From Daucus carota subsp. sativus (taxonomy: Eukaryota; Streptophyta; Magnoliopsida; Apiales; Apiaceae), in contig NC_030388.2 of assembly GCF_001625215.2 (NCBI RefSeq), positions 26,834,558-26,898,557 of the forward strand: 64,000 nucleotides of DNA, given 5' to 3'. Within the stretch, counting starts at the first letter, position 1. Every line of letters starts with the position of its first letter. Positions 9,920 through 20,079 of the stretch are shown here, piece by piece. The notes under the pieces are model-generated. The model was not told where the DNA came from and did not search any database. It worked only from the letters and a program-made list of their open reading frames with translations. The position numbers were made by a program, and so were the translations under genes.

Positions 9920-11146
9920 ATGAATGAAAAAAACAAGAGGAAGAGAAGTTGGGAAACAGTGCTGAGTGAATTTACAGATGATCTGTGGACTGAGATTCTC
10001 CTGCGACTTCCAATAAAAACATTACTTCAGTTCAAATCAGTTTCTAAATCATGGTTTTCCATTATTTCTAGTCATCGTTTCGCCACATCTCACCTTGCAA
10101 TGGCTGCCAAAGATGATCAGATTCTCATCGCACACCATGATGTAGGTGATTATGAAATGGAAGACGAGAACTCCTTTTCACTCTTCCATCTCGGTTCAGG
10201 TCGCATATTAAAGAATCTCGGATTTCCTTTTTCTCAAGGTGAGTATCCTTCAACCGAAGAATTTTCTAGGCTTATAGGTTCAGATTGTGGCATTGTTTGT
10301 GTTTACGTCTCCGTCTCAGCCTGGCGTGCTACTAAACAAGATGTTGATATATATCTTTGGAATCCTGCAACTAAACACTCCAAGATTCTTCCCCCACACA
10401 CTACTGTACTTGATCATAGGTCAAATATGGCTTTAGGGTTTGGTTTTGATCATGTAGACTTGGATTTTAAACTTGTTAGAGTTGTACCTTGTGATCTATC
10501 TGCCCCGGTCCATTCGACTGAGGCCAATTTGGCTGAGATCTATTCTTCAAACAGGAATGCTTGGCGAAAGATTGAGCCTAAGCCTAGTGATGTTCCCAAC
10601 GAAAGTCGTTTCCGCCTATGCTTGCCCGGATTTTTGTTTGCCATAGGATATAATGGTCTGATCGTTTTTGATATTAACAAGGAGGTGTTAATTTGTGATA
10701 TTAAACTCCCTTTTAGTTCTTCTGAAAAAAATTATTATCCTCAAGAAACTCATGTCAGGGACTTTAAGGATACTATTGCTGTGATTCTCTCTATTATGTA
10801 TAAAAGAAAGATAAGCCTTTGGACATTAGACGACAAGGCGTGTCTTGCTGGTGTTGGAGTTGAGGCATCATGGACTAAACTGCACGTTATTGATGTAGGT
10901 GTTCGAGTAGTACTATTTGAGGGCCTTTTTAACGGTGTTCAGTTGTTACTAAGTGATGAAGATGATAACAGGTTGTTGTATGATTTGAATAACAAAGCCA
11001 CCACAAATGTCCATATTCCTGATTTTTTTGTTATTGGTGGTTTTTTCAAGCATACGAATAGCTTGTTTTCACTAGAAGGATTCAAACGAATCAAGTGGGC
11101 TGTTGAACATTCAGAGATACAGATGAATGAAAATATCGCCGACTGA
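9920..11146 (+). CDS. F-box protein with FBA (F-box-associated) domain
   Basis: A single-exon gene of 408 residues. The F-box lies at about residues 18-58 (TDDLWTEILLRLPIKTLLQF, KSVSKSWFSIISSH) and would bind the SKP1 adaptor of an SCF ubiquitin ligase. An FBA type-1-like region follows (about 105-245), with the family landmarks GSDCGIVCV, YLWNPATKHSK, GFGFDHVDLDFKLVRV and EIYSSNRNAWRKI; this is normally the substrate-binding half. It ends in ...KRIKWAVEHSEIQMNENIAD. The ATG at 9,920 was chosen because Met-Asn/Asp-Glu is shared with all other copies; an in-frame ATG at 9,866 would add 18 residues. The nearest relative is the gene at 15,726. The target protein is unknown. Confidence 0.9.
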   Translation: MNEKNKRKRSWETVLSEFTDDLWTEILLRLPIKTLLQFKSVSKSWFSIISSHRFATSHLAMAAKDDQILIAHHDVGDYEMEDENSFSLFHLGSGRILKNLGFPFSQGEYPSTEEFSRLIGSDCGIVCVYVSVSAWRATKQDVDIYLWNPATKHSKILPPHTTVLDHRSNMALGFGFDHVDLDFKLVRVVPCDLSAPVHSTEANLAEIYSSNRNAWRKIEPKPSDVPNESRFRLCLPGFLFAIGYNGLIVFDINKEVLICDIKLPFSSSEKNYYPQETHVRDFKDTIAVILSIMYKRKISLWTLDDKACLAGVGVEASWTKLHVIDVGVRVVLFEGLFNGVQLLLSDEDDNRLLYDLNNKATTNVHIPDFFVIGGFFKHTNSLFSLEGFKRIKWAVEHSEIQMNENIAD

Positions 11147-11477
11147 TGAAGAGTAGTAGGTGGAAGTGATGCTGGAGATGATTTAGTTTTTGTTGGCCGG
11201 GTGCCAGTTGATGCCATGCTAGTTTGAAATATTGTTACCTATGTATGTTTTAACTTTTAAGAGTTCTCATATTATTTTTCTATTAATTTTACTAGTATTA
11301 ATGCTTTTGGGTTATATTCCAAATTCTTGTTAATTAAATTTCTTAAGCTGCTCTCAAACCTCAGACGCTATCATCACTGCCATCAACATTGTACTTTTTT
11401 AAAAGCCTATCATCACTGCTATCTATCTTCAATCCTCTGTTTTCCCATTTAATTTATGTATATGTAATTTTATAAGA
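11147..11477. other. 3' flank of F-box gene, present twice in the window
   Basis: The segment GAGATGATTTAGTTTTTGTT...ATGCCATGCTAGTTTGAAAT at 11,174-11,340 recurs at about 29,335-29,525 without its gene. The next part (CTATCTTCAATCCTCTGTTT, about 11,420) recurs at about 24,206. No coding frame is visible. Confidence 0.55.
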
Positions 11478-11848
11478 GCCTATTACATGGCAAACAAAAA
11501 TCCGTGCATTACATGGATTTCATTGTACGAAATATTACAAGTTTGTAGCTGAATCATTCCCCATTTTTTCTTATTACTAGAATACAACTCGGCGGAGGGA
11601 TTGTCTTGTCTGGTGCAACTCTCACAACTTTAAAATCTAAACGAGATCATCTTTGGGAGCAATTGCGAGGTGTGATTTGGCGAAACAATGGCATGAAATA
11701 ATGGAAACCATGATTTGGAAACCAATTTGAATCCAAGTAACAACTTTATCGGAAGGCACAGCAGAATCACAGTCCACAAATCATCTGTAAAGGTATTCAT
11801 CAACGTTTCCCAAGTTTTTGCTGTTCTCTTGTTCTTGACTGATTCATC
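11478..11848 (-). pseudogene. Truncated F-box/FBA pseudogene with lost start codon
   Basis: The position equivalent to the family start reads ATA instead of ATG (SSLNIDES at about 11,848). The frame covers the F-box (FTDDLWTVILLCLPIKLLL), shows a frameshift after KSWF, and then jumps from the PKDD region directly to the middle of the FBA domain (YSSNKKKWG...MHGFLFAM, about 11,480-11,590), so roughly 100 codons are missing. Everything after HGFLFAM is absent. A frame from an upstream ATG (11,878) exists but is not convincing as a gene. Confidence 0.85.
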
Positions 11849-12559
11849 TATATTCAAAGAGCTCATATAGCAAAGCAAAGACAGGGCTTAAAAATGCTCA
11901 ACGTAATCAGATTTCAGAATGATTATTTAACACGATTCCTTCTCTCTGTTCTACTCTATCATTAGCGGTTGATTTTCTTCTTCAGCTCAAATTTCAGCTA
12001 GCTAGCTCTACACCCGGCTACCACTATCTATAGACTCTTTCTGCGATTCCTTCTCTCTGTTTAACTCTATTCTCTTCAGTCTGTGACGCTTCTTTTCTTC
12101 TTTTCTTTTCTTTTGGTCAGAAGTCCTTGCCACCTCTGAATCTAAACATACACACGGCTGATATCATAGTTACAAATTGTTCTTAGTTACAATTTCCCTT
12201 AATTACTCGGATCCGAGCTAAAACTAACGACTGAAATGATTACATGCGTATTGACCTGTTGTTAGTCACAACTTTGTTATGATCACAGAGCAAAATTTTG
12301 CAAATTCTTCACTATAATTTCGCCTGTGACATGAAGCAGATTTGGACGACGCCCTTTACATATCCAAGTTGGTATTTAGCAAAGCTACAAAATGCAATAT
12401 TGATGCTTAGCTGTTAGTACTTGATTCATTCGTTTGGACCCAGACATGAATTTACAATTTTTTTTATAGTTGGATGAAAGAATTGATAACTTTTCTGATT
12501 GAAAGATATAGATTACCAATATAAATCTTTGTTTAATTAAATAAGGCCTTGAGAACTTA

Positions 12560-12869
12560 GACCAACTCCAAGGCAATAGACCTGTCAGGTAAAACTGCTT
12601 ATATGGCACCTACATGGCATCTATGTGGCACATTTTAGATAATAGGTAAAAATTCAACACTCCAACCATTACCACTTAGCAAAAAGAATATAGATAACTA
12701 AAATTGGGGTAACTACATTTGTAAAACCTCTAAAGCTATTATGTATAATTTTAGATAATTATACATAACACTTTTGGAGTGAAGATAGAACCTCTTAGCT
12801 ATAATTTAGATTATTATCCCTATATTATATTATAGCTAACAAATATACATAACACCTTTGGAGATGCTC
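12560..12869. mobile_element. Harbinger/Tourist-like MITE
   Basis: This 310-bp element has ends GACCAACTCCAAGG and, inverted, CCTTTGGAGATGCTC, and a 3-bp TTA duplication on each side (12,557-12,559; 12,870-12,872). The GAGCATCTCCAA end type is common among plant MITEs. It is AT-rich with no frame, and lies downstream of the F-box gene ending at 13,094. Confidence 0.65.
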
Positions 12870-13093
12870 TTAAGAGTCTTAAAACATTACAAATAACAAA
12901 ATATCACACCAAGCAACACATCAACTAGCAAAATCTAAACAAATTCAACAAAACACTAAATCATCACAAATTCAACAAAACACTAAACCATCACTTCCAC
13001 CTCCCTTGTGGCTACTACTTTCACCATTATCATCAATCGGAAATACTTACATTCATCCTATCTCAATTCCCATCCTGCTGATTCCTGCAACCT

Positions 13094-14284
13094 CTACGAT
13101 GGAGAAGCCCACTTGATTCGTTTGAATCCTGTGAGTGAAAACAAGCTCTTCGTATACTTAAAAATTGCACAAGGTGCAATGTTAGGATAACCAGGGACTT
13201 CTGTGGTTAATTTGTCATTCGAGTTATACAATAACCGACCACCACTTACACCATATAGTAAGAATTGAGTATCGTTAAAAAGGCCCTCAACAAAGTTAAA
13301 CGGCACACCTACATCAAGACTGAGCACTTTAGTCCATGATGCCTCAACTCCACCGCCAGAAAGACATGCCTCATTGTCTAATGTCCACAAGTTAATTTTC
13401 GCGCTGTCCGCGATACTATAAGAAACAATGAAGGCAATAGTATCCTTGTATTGAGCAATTTCACTAGAACTACTACCATAGTCAAAAGAGCCAACAGGGA
13501 GATTAATATCACGAATAAACACCTCCTTGTTTAAATCAAAAGCCACCATACCTTTGCTACCAGTACTAAAATAGTGTTGAAGGGCAAACAAAAAACCATG
13601 AAAGCATGTATGAAACGAAATGTAGCCAGAAATATCAGATAGCTTTTGCTTAATCTTACGCCAATTATTTATGTTTGAAGAATAAACCTCAGCAGAACGA
13701 GTACGGAATATAAATCTAACAAGTTTAAAATCCAAATCAATGTGATCAAAGCCAAAGCCTAAAGCAGCATCAGTCGGATTATCATCGGGTAGAGTATACG
13801 GGGGAATGAGTTTGGACTGCTTAGTTGCAGGATTCCACAGATATAAATCATTATCATTTTTGGCAGCACGCCACTTGGAGACCCACACCGAAACACAAAC
13901 AATACCACATTCTGAACCAATAAGTTGAGAGTAGGCTGGCTTAAAGGGATACTCATCTTGCGAGTAAGGAAAATGCAAATTCTCTAAAATGCGACTCGAA
14001 TCGAGGTGATAGAGTGAGAAATGGCCGTCATCCCCTTCTTCGGGTTGGAGTGAATCATGGTGAACGATGAGGATTTGATCATCTTTAGGAGCAATTGCGA
14101 GATATGATAAGGCGAAACGATGACTGGAAATAATGGACAACCATGTTTTGGACACCGATTTGAATCGGAGTAACGACTCCAACGGAAAGCGGAGGAAAAT
14201 CTCAGTCCACAGATCATCAGTGAAATTACTCATAACCATTTCCCAGGGTTTTGATGCTCTCTTACTCTTGTTGCTTTCATCCAT
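13094..14284 (-). CDS. F-box protein with FBA domain
   Basis: A single-exon gene of 396 residues from MDESNKSKRASKPWE to KRIKWASPS. The F-box is at residues 20-60 (FTDDLWTEIFLRFPLESLLR) and the FBA landmarks are LIGSECGIVCV, YLWNPATKQSK, GFGFDHIDLDFKLVRF and EVYSSNINNWRKI. It belongs to the minus-strand sub-family (SLESLLRF rather than PIKTLLQF in the F-box). The conserved Met at 14,284 was used; an ATG at 14,305 would add 7 residues (MHQSSLN), possible because copies sharing it (28,874) also stay open. A telo-box core AAACCCTAA lies just upstream (complement of 14,308-14,316). The gene is head-to-head with the one at 15,726. Confidence 0.9.
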   Translation of the reverse strand: MDESNKSKRASKPWEMVMSNFTDDLWTEIFLRFPLESLLRFKSVSKTWLSIISSHRFALSYLAIAPKDDQILIVHHDSLQPEEGDDGHFSLYHLDSSRILENLHFPYSQDEYPFKPAYSQLIGSECGIVCVSVWVSKWRAAKNDNDLYLWNPATKQSKLIPPYTLPDDNPTDAALGFGFDHIDLDFKLVRFIFRTRSAEVYSSNINNWRKIKQKLSDISGYISFHTCFHGFLFALQHYFSTGSKGMVAFDLNKEVFIRDINLPVGSFDYGSSSSEIAQYKDTIAFIVSYSIADSAKINLWTLDNEACLSGGGVEASWTKVLSLDVGVPFNFVEGLFNDTQFLLYGVSGGRLLYNSNDKLTTEVPGYPNIAPCAIFKYTKSLFSLTGFKRIKWASPS

Positions 14285-14465
14285 ATTCAAAGAGCTTTGA
14301 TGCAAAATTAGGGTTTGGAAATAAAAGAATGGAGATAAAAGAAACTCAAAACCCTTTTCGCATTGTCCACAAATCTTTTGTGACTCGTAAAGTGAAAGAG
14401 GAGGACGGTAATAGGTCGGGTTTTGATTGTATTTAATTTAATTTAATTAATTGTTTAATGTAATT

Positions 14466-14511
14466 AGTAAATTAAATGTTTCTCTCAAAAAAAAAAGTAA
14501 ATTAAATGTTT
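14466..14511 (+). repeat. Mini-insertion: CTCTC plus A-run with 16-bp direct repeat
   Basis: AGTAAATTAAATGTTT occurs perfectly at 14,466-14,481 and 14,496-14,511, separated by 14 bp, CTCTCAAAAAAAAA. It has the same architecture as the other mini-insertions, here on the plus strand. Confidence 0.75.
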
Positions 14512-15402
14512 AATTTCAAAATTGTTTCGGGAAAAAAGTTTATTTTCAAAACACTTAGAATAAAAAAAATATAAAATTATGTGCATTTTGTTGTGAAATA
14601 AAATAATATAAAAGACTAGAATAGAGAAATGGTAAGTTCAAAGAGTAAGAGTTAAAGAGTTAGGAATACAAGAAGTCATCCATATAATTGTTCATAACAC
14701 TCCCTCTTGAAGAATATGGATCATATTATTCCCTTTTTCTCTTTTTAGTTGTTCACTTTGCAAAAAACACACATATCAGAGCTAATAAAAGCATGGTAGA
14801 ACCATGGTAGGACTAGGAATAAAAAATACAACCCAAGATACTACCTAGCAATACCAAAACATAGATACCTTATAAAGCTAGCTAATAACTTATCATAGAA
14901 TATATGAATATGATAACTCATTCCTCATTCCTCTTTTTTTTTTTTCAATCCTTTTTAGTTAAGATGCAACAAAATAAATACTATTATTTTTTTTTCTATT
15001 TAAAATATATATTTCATCTCATCATATATGTATATAAAAAAATTCAATTTAAATAGATCGTCTTTGTATATTTCTATCCTTTTTTTTGTTAAAGAATTGT
15101 ATATTTCTATCAGAAACACTCCTCAATTAGGAAAGTCATATGAACTACTCATTTTATTATGTCAAAATAATATATTACTATAATAAAATAACATTTCTAT
15201 ATAAAAAGATTTTTTTATGATCAAATAAGGTTTAAATCTTATCTTCGGTCGAGTTCTTCGTATATATTTATATAATTATTATTAAGAAAAATATTAAGAA
15301 AATAAAAATATTTCTATCGTAGATACAATCTCAATCTGCAAGTAAACAGTTTATTTTATGCATGTGTAAAACGACTCTTTTATGAGATAAAAAAATCTGC
15401 CT
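14512..15402. other. Intergenic region between divergent F-box genes
   Basis: AT-rich with no coding frame. It contains one mini-insertion (15,064-15,111) and, from about 15,110 on, the duplicated promoter segment shared with 9,560-9,800. Confidence 0.5.
15064..15111 (-). repeat. Mini-insertion: T-run flanked by a 15-bp direct repeat
   Basis: TTGTATATTTCTATC occurs perfectly at 15,064-15,078 and 15,097-15,111. The 18 bp between read TTCTTTAACAAAAAAAAG on the minus strand. The homologous segment upstream of the other plus-strand F-box gene (about 9,545-9,565) reads through this site without the insertion, which dates it after that duplication. Confidence 0.7.
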
Positions 15403-15416
15403 GTTGATATATTTAA
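15403..15416 (+). promoter_or_regulatory. Conserved TATA-like box upstream of F-box gene
   Basis: GTTGATATATTTAA is identical to the box at 9,801, but here it is about 310 bp before the ATG rather than 110 bp. About 190 bp (15,440-15,640) that are absent from the other copy separate it from the gene, so this gene has a longer leader or a different start site. Confidence 0.45.
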
Positions 15417-15725
15417 ACGTCTTTCTCATTCTCATATAGAGCGCCAGTTTGTTTTACGAAAGTGAAGGTGTTTTGATTTTCCACTTTTAAGAAGTCAGTA
15501 ATGTAACTTCTCTCTCACATTTCTGATTTTTTTCAAATATTTTATTAACTTATTTATTTCTCACTTGTAATTCATTTCATTACTTTGCCCAAACGGTGCC
15601 GTAGTCTCTCATGACTTCTCAGTTCCGAGACTTCTCGGTAGTCGGTTCCCATATCATGTCATATAAACGCCTGTTCATGCATGATTTGTGTGCTTTCGGG
15701 CAATAATTTTCGAGTCTCAAAATAT

Positions 15726-16943
15726 ATGGATGAAAAAAACCAGAGGAAGAGAACTTGGGAAAGAGTGCTGAGTGAATTTACAGATGATCTATGGACTGAG
15801 ATTCTCCTGCGACTTCCAATAAAGACCTTACTTCAGTTCAAATCCGTTTCCAAATCATGGTTTTCCATTATTTCTAGTCATCGTTTCGCCACATCTCACC
15901 TTGCAAATGCTGCTAAAGACGATCAGATTCTCATCGTACGCTATGATATAGATGATTATGAACTGGAAGATGAAGAAGACTATTTTTCACTCTTCCACCT
16001 CGGTTCAGGCTGTACATTAGAGAGTCTTAGATTTCCTTACTCTCAAGGTGAGTATCCCCCGCATATACCATATTGTAGGCTTATAGGCTCAGAATGTGGC
16101 ATTGTTTGTGTTGAGGTCTCTGTCTCTCGCTGGCGTGCCACTAAAAAAGACGTTGATATATATCTCTGGAATCCTGCAACAAAGCACTCCAAGATCATTC
16201 CCCCGCATACTGTAGTCGATCAAAGGTCACAAATGGCTTTCGGGTTTGGATTTGATCATGTAGACTTGGATTTTAAAGTTGTTAGAATGGTAGCAGCTCC
16301 TCTATCCCCCACGGTCTATTTGGCTGAGGTCTATTCTTCAAACAGGAATACTTGGCGAAAGATTGAGCCCACGCCTACTGATTATCCGAACTACAATCAT
16401 TTTGATGCATCCTTGCACGGATTTTTGTTTACCATAGGATATTGTGGTATGATTGCTTTTGACATAAATAAGGAGGTTTTCATTTCTGATATCAACCTCC
16501 CTTATTCTCTTGGCGATTATGCTTATTTTGAAACTCGAGTTACTGAATTTAAGGATAGTGTTGCTACCATTGTCTCTGTTATGTACAAAAGAAAGATAAA
16601 GTTGTGGACATTGGATGATGAGGCATGTCTTTGTGGAAGTGGTGGAGTTGAGGCATCATGGACTATAATGCAGGTTGTCCATGTAGGTGTGAGAATACAA
16701 TTCGTTGAGGGCCATTTTAACGATGTTCAGTTCTTAATACTCGATGAAGATGATGACAGGTTTTTGTATGATTCGGATAAGAAAGCCACAAATGTCCGTA
16801 TTCCTCCTTATTTTTCAGGTCATAATTTTTTCAAGTACAGGAAGAGCTTGTTTTCACTCGTAGGATTCAAACGAATCAAGTGGGATGTTTCATATTCAAG
16901 GCAGCACGATTCATCCGACTCGGATGTAGAAATAGATGAATGA
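15726..16943 (+). CDS. F-box protein with FBA domain
   Basis: A single-exon gene of 405 residues, MDEKNQRKRTWERVLSEF to SDSDVEIDE. The F-box (about 18-58, DDLWTEILLRLPIKTLLQF) is nearly identical to the gene at 9,920. The FBA landmarks are LIGSECGIVCV, YLWNPATKHSK, GFGFDHVDLDFKVVRM and EVYSSNRNTWRKI. The C-terminal tail (SRQHDSSDSDVEIDE) is acidic and differs from its paralogue. An in-frame ATG at 15,681 would add 15 residues; the shared Met-Asp-Glu was preferred. It is tail-to-tail with the gene ending at 18,543. Expected role: substrate receptor of an SCF complex, target unknown. Confidence 0.9.
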   Translation: MDEKNQRKRTWERVLSEFTDDLWTEILLRLPIKTLLQFKSVSKSWFSIISSHRFATSHLANAAKDDQILIVRYDIDDYELEDEEDYFSLFHLGSGCTLESLRFPYSQGEYPPHIPYCRLIGSECGIVCVEVSVSRWRATKKDVDIYLWNPATKHSKIIPPHTVVDQRSQMAFGFGFDHVDLDFKVVRMVAAPLSPTVYLAEVYSSNRNTWRKIEPTPTDYPNYNHFDASLHGFLFTIGYCGMIAFDINKEVFISDINLPYSLGDYAYFETRVTEFKDSVATIVSVMYKRKIKLWTLDDEACLCGSGGVEASWTIMQVVHVGVRIQFVEGHFNDVQFLILDEDDDRFLYDSDKKATNVRIPPYFSGHNFFKYRKSLFSLVGFKRIKWDVSYSRQHDSSDSDVEIDE

Positions 16944-17429
16944 AAATGATCCGATTGATGATAATATGATAATGGGACACCATCTCTTTCCCAGGAAAGT
17001 GGTTACCACAAGGGAATGATATTTTACTTAATGAGGATGAAGTTTTAGTTCCAGACAAGGAAATAATTATCCAATTGCTAATATGTGAGATTCAAGTTTC
17101 TGATATATATATCAGTTATTGTCCTATTTGTAGATGAGTCCTAATTTGGGTCTCTAGATAAATTTTTTGATTTGAAGAAGATGGTAATGGATGAGAGACA
17201 CCACCACAGTATTAATGAAACAGGGATATTCTTAGCATGCTGCACTGTGTCAAAGTGTACACAACTAGGAGTGTGAAAAATAATCAACTGAAGTTACATA
17301 ATGCAAGCATATATTGTCGTGTTTGATCTGGCAAATGGTAATCTACTCATAGTGTTGCACAAGACATAACATTATTAACAAAACCTACATTGTTTAACAA
17401 CGATGATTTAAAATCTGCGGTGTTGAGGA

Positions 17430-17625
17430 AAAGGAAAGTCTAGGGCACCTTGACATGGCCCCTTAAATTCGAAGATTCGCCATTTTCTCTCATAGTTGTT
17501 CCTGCACACTATCCTGTTTTATACCTCTGCCAGCATTGTTTCAAACTTGCTGAATGCCTCCAGTGGTTCCACATCTGATGTCCACTCTGGACTGTCTCCC
17601 TGATCAAGATAGATATTATTTGTAG
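17430..17625 (-). pseudogene. Lipoxygenase C-terminal fragment (relic)
   Basis: On the minus strand this reads IYLDQGDSPEWTSDVEPLEA then [19 protein letters not shown], which aligns with residues of the intact lipoxygenase at about 30,330-30,510 ([20 protein letters not shown]). It has an in-frame TAA (V* in place of IE) and a frameshift after NNYE. Only the region after the last iron-binding His/Asn remains, with no upstream exons. The flank 17,040-17,400 also aligns with 29,830-30,180, next to the intact gene, so a block containing an F-box 3' end and a lipoxygenase 3' end was duplicated. Confidence 0.85.
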
Positions 17626-17754
17626 AATTTCTATTGTTTTAGGAAATATAATTTACTTTTATTGTTTCTAATTCTGAACTCCCCTGTATATTTTATTTAT
17701 CATGTAAAAATTGGAAAATTGTAATATGTTACCTGAGTCAAATCACCACATTGT

Positions 17755-17866
17755 ACAGTCAAGATCATTTTCTCCCCCATTCTGCACATTCCTCTCTACC
17801 CTGTTTTCTGACAGTCAAGATCATTTTCTCCCCCATTCTGCACATTCCTCTCTACCCTGTTTTCTG
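17755..17866. repeat. Perfect 56-bp tandem duplication
   Basis: Two identical 56-bp units (17,755-17,810 and 17,811-17,866), each starting ACAGTCAAGATCATTTTCTC and ending CCTGTTTTCTG. They lie in the duplicated 3' flank of an F-box copy; the paralogous site near 6,115 has only one diverged unit, so this duplication is local and recent. Confidence 0.85.
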
Positions 17867-18542
17867 GTCATTTTTTCTCCGACACTCTCCTTGCCATCAG
17901 CAAGTCAACAAAATGCAAGTTATCCAAGCTGGTATTTGACAAAGCTACAAAATGCAGTATTGATGCTTGGCAGTTAGTACTTGATTCATTCGTTTGGGTT
18001 AGACATGAATTTACAATTATATCAAAATTAGATGAAATAATTCATAGCATTTCTGATTGAAAGATATGAATTATCAAAATAAAGCTTTGTTTAATGAAAT
18101 AACTTTAATCCTGGCTTTCGGCTACTGACATTAACGCTGGTGATTATCACAGGATTCAAATTAATTAAAACTCTGCTTAGTTATGCAACATATTACATTT
18201 ATATCTCCTATATATGTTTATACTCATTCAATTAAACTGACAAGGGATCACCTTGTTTTGCTTAGCAGTACTGTACATAGAAAGTTGTCATATAATTTGA
18301 TCAGACCAGATGCACTCTGAAACCCTTTGTGAAGCATTAGTACATGCAAATATATACTTAAAACAACAAAATATCACACTAAGCAATACATTAACTAGCA
18401 GAATCTAAGCAAATTCAACAAAACACTAAAGCAAAAATTCCAACTCCCTTGCGGCTACTCTTTCCACCATTAATATCAATTGGAAATGCCTTCATTCATC
18501 CATTCTCAACTCCCATTCTGAAGAATCCTGCAACCTGAAAGA

Positions 18543-19727
18543 TTAAGCAGCCCACTTGATTCGTCTGAATCCCGTGAGTGAAAACAAGCTCTTCGTATAC
18601 TTAAGAGATTCACAAGGTGCAAAGGGAGGATAACTAGGGACTTCCGTGGTTAATTTGTTATTCGAGTTATACAATAACCGATCACCACTTACATCAAATA
18701 GTAAGAATTGAATGTTGTTAAAAAGGCCCTCAACAAAGTTAAACGGCACACCTACTTCAAGACTGAGCACTTTAGTCCATGATGCCTCAACTCCACCGCC
18801 AGAAAGACATGCCTCATTGTCTAATGTCCACAATTTAATCTTATTGTTGTCCCGAATACTATCATAAGAAATGAAGGCAATAGTATCCTTGAATTCAGCG
18901 ATGTGCGTTCCAATAGAACTCTTAACATCATAAGAAGAACCAACAGGGAGCTGAATATCACAAATAAACACCTCCTTGTTTAAATCAAAAGCAATCATAT
19001 CTCTGATACCACTATAGTATCCCATTGCTATCAAAAATCCGTGAAAGCATACATAAAATTCAATGTGTCCGTAGATATTAATAAGCTCATGCTTAATCTT
19101 TCGCCAACCATTCCTGTTCGAAGAATAGACCTCGGCCAAAAGACCTCCATATATAACTCTAACAACTTTAAAATCCAAGTCAATGTGATCAAAGCCAAAG
19201 CCTAAAGCAACACCAAACATAGTATCATTGGGTATAGTATAAGGCGGAATGAGCTTGGACTGCTTAGTGGCGGGATTCCAAAGATATAAATCATCATTAT
19301 TTGTGGCAGCCCTCCACTTGGAGACACAAACCGAAACACAAACAATACCACATTCCGAACCAACAAGTAGAGAGTAGTCTGGCTCAAAGGGATACTCACC
19401 TTGCGAGTAAGGAAAATTCAAATTCTCTAAAATGCGACTAGAATCGAGATGATAGAGTGAGAAATGGCCGTCCACTCCTTCTTCGGGTTCGCCTGATTCA
19501 TGGTGAACGATGAGGATTTGATCATCTTTAGGAGCAATTGCGAGATGTGATAAGGCGAAACGATGGCTCGAAATAATGGAGAACCATGATTTGGACACCG
19601 ATTTGAATCGGAGTAACGACTCCAACGGAAGGCGGAGGAAAATCTCAGTCCACAGATCATCAGTGAAATTACTCATAACCATTTCCCAGGAATTTGATGC
19701 TCTCTTACTCTTGCTATTTTCATCCAT
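18543..19727 (-). CDS. F-box protein with FBA domain
   Basis: A single-exon gene of 394 residues, MDENSKSKRASNSWEMVMSN to FRRIKWAA. The F-box is at about 20-60 (FTDDLWTEIFLRLPLESLLR) and the FBA landmarks are LVGSECGIVCV, YLWNPATKQSK, GFGFDHIDLDFKVVRV and EVYSSNRNGWRKI. It is the closest intact relative of the pseudogene at 7,027-8,159. The frame stays open to an ATG at 19,796 (23 more residues), but the conserved Met-Asp-Glu at 19,727 was preferred. A telo-box core AAACCCTAA lies at 19,751-19,759 (complement). Expected role: SCF substrate receptor. Confidence 0.9.
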   Translation of the reverse strand: MDENSKSKRASNSWEMVMSNFTDDLWTEIFLRLPLESLLRFKSVSKSWFSIISSHRFALSHLAIAPKDDQILIVHHESGEPEEGVDGHFSLYHLDSSRILENLNFPYSQGEYPFEPDYSLLVGSECGIVCVSVCVSKWRAATNNDDLYLWNPATKQSKLIPPYTIPNDTMFGVALGFGFDHIDLDFKVVRVIYGGLLAEVYSSNRNGWRKIKHELINIYGHIEFYVCFHGFLIAMGYYSGIRDMIAFDLNKEVFICDIQLPVGSSYDVKSSIGTHIAEFKDTIAFISYDSIRDNNKIKLWTLDNEACLSGGGVEASWTKVLSLEVGVPFNFVEGLFNNIQFLLFDVSGDRLLYNSNNKLTTEVPSYPPFAPCESLKYTKSLFSLTGFRRIKWAA

Positions 19728-20027
19728 ATTCAAAGAGCTCGGCCGCAAAATTAGGGTTTGAAAATAAAAAAAATCGAGATGAATGAGTGTTTTCACGTTA
19801 AGCTAATTAGGTCTACTCTCTTTCAATTTAGATACACAGCTATGACTATAAGAACTGGGGAGCTAAAAGAGGAGAGGCTAGCGGCTGAGAATATAAACAG
19901 GCATCCAAGAAACATGAAACACCTTGTTGTCCCTAAATGTTTTGCATTCAGTCGGGAGAGGATGATGATGGGTCGGGTTTTGTTTGATATAGTTAAATAT
20001 AAATTTAACATTTTCGGTTTCAAAATC

Positions 20028-20079
20028 AAGTATGAATTCACATAATTTCAAAAAGAAAAAAAAAGTATGAATTCACATA
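20028..20079 (+). repeat. Mini-insertion: ATTTC plus A-run with 17-bp direct repeat
   Basis: AAGTATGAATTCACATA occurs perfectly at 20,028-20,044 and 20,063-20,079. The insert between is ATTTCAAAAAGAAAAAAA (18 bp). Confidence 0.75.

Noticed and set aside
17751..17939. Small plus-strand frames over the 56-bp tandem repeat as genes
   Set aside because: They arise from the perfect duplication and have no other support.
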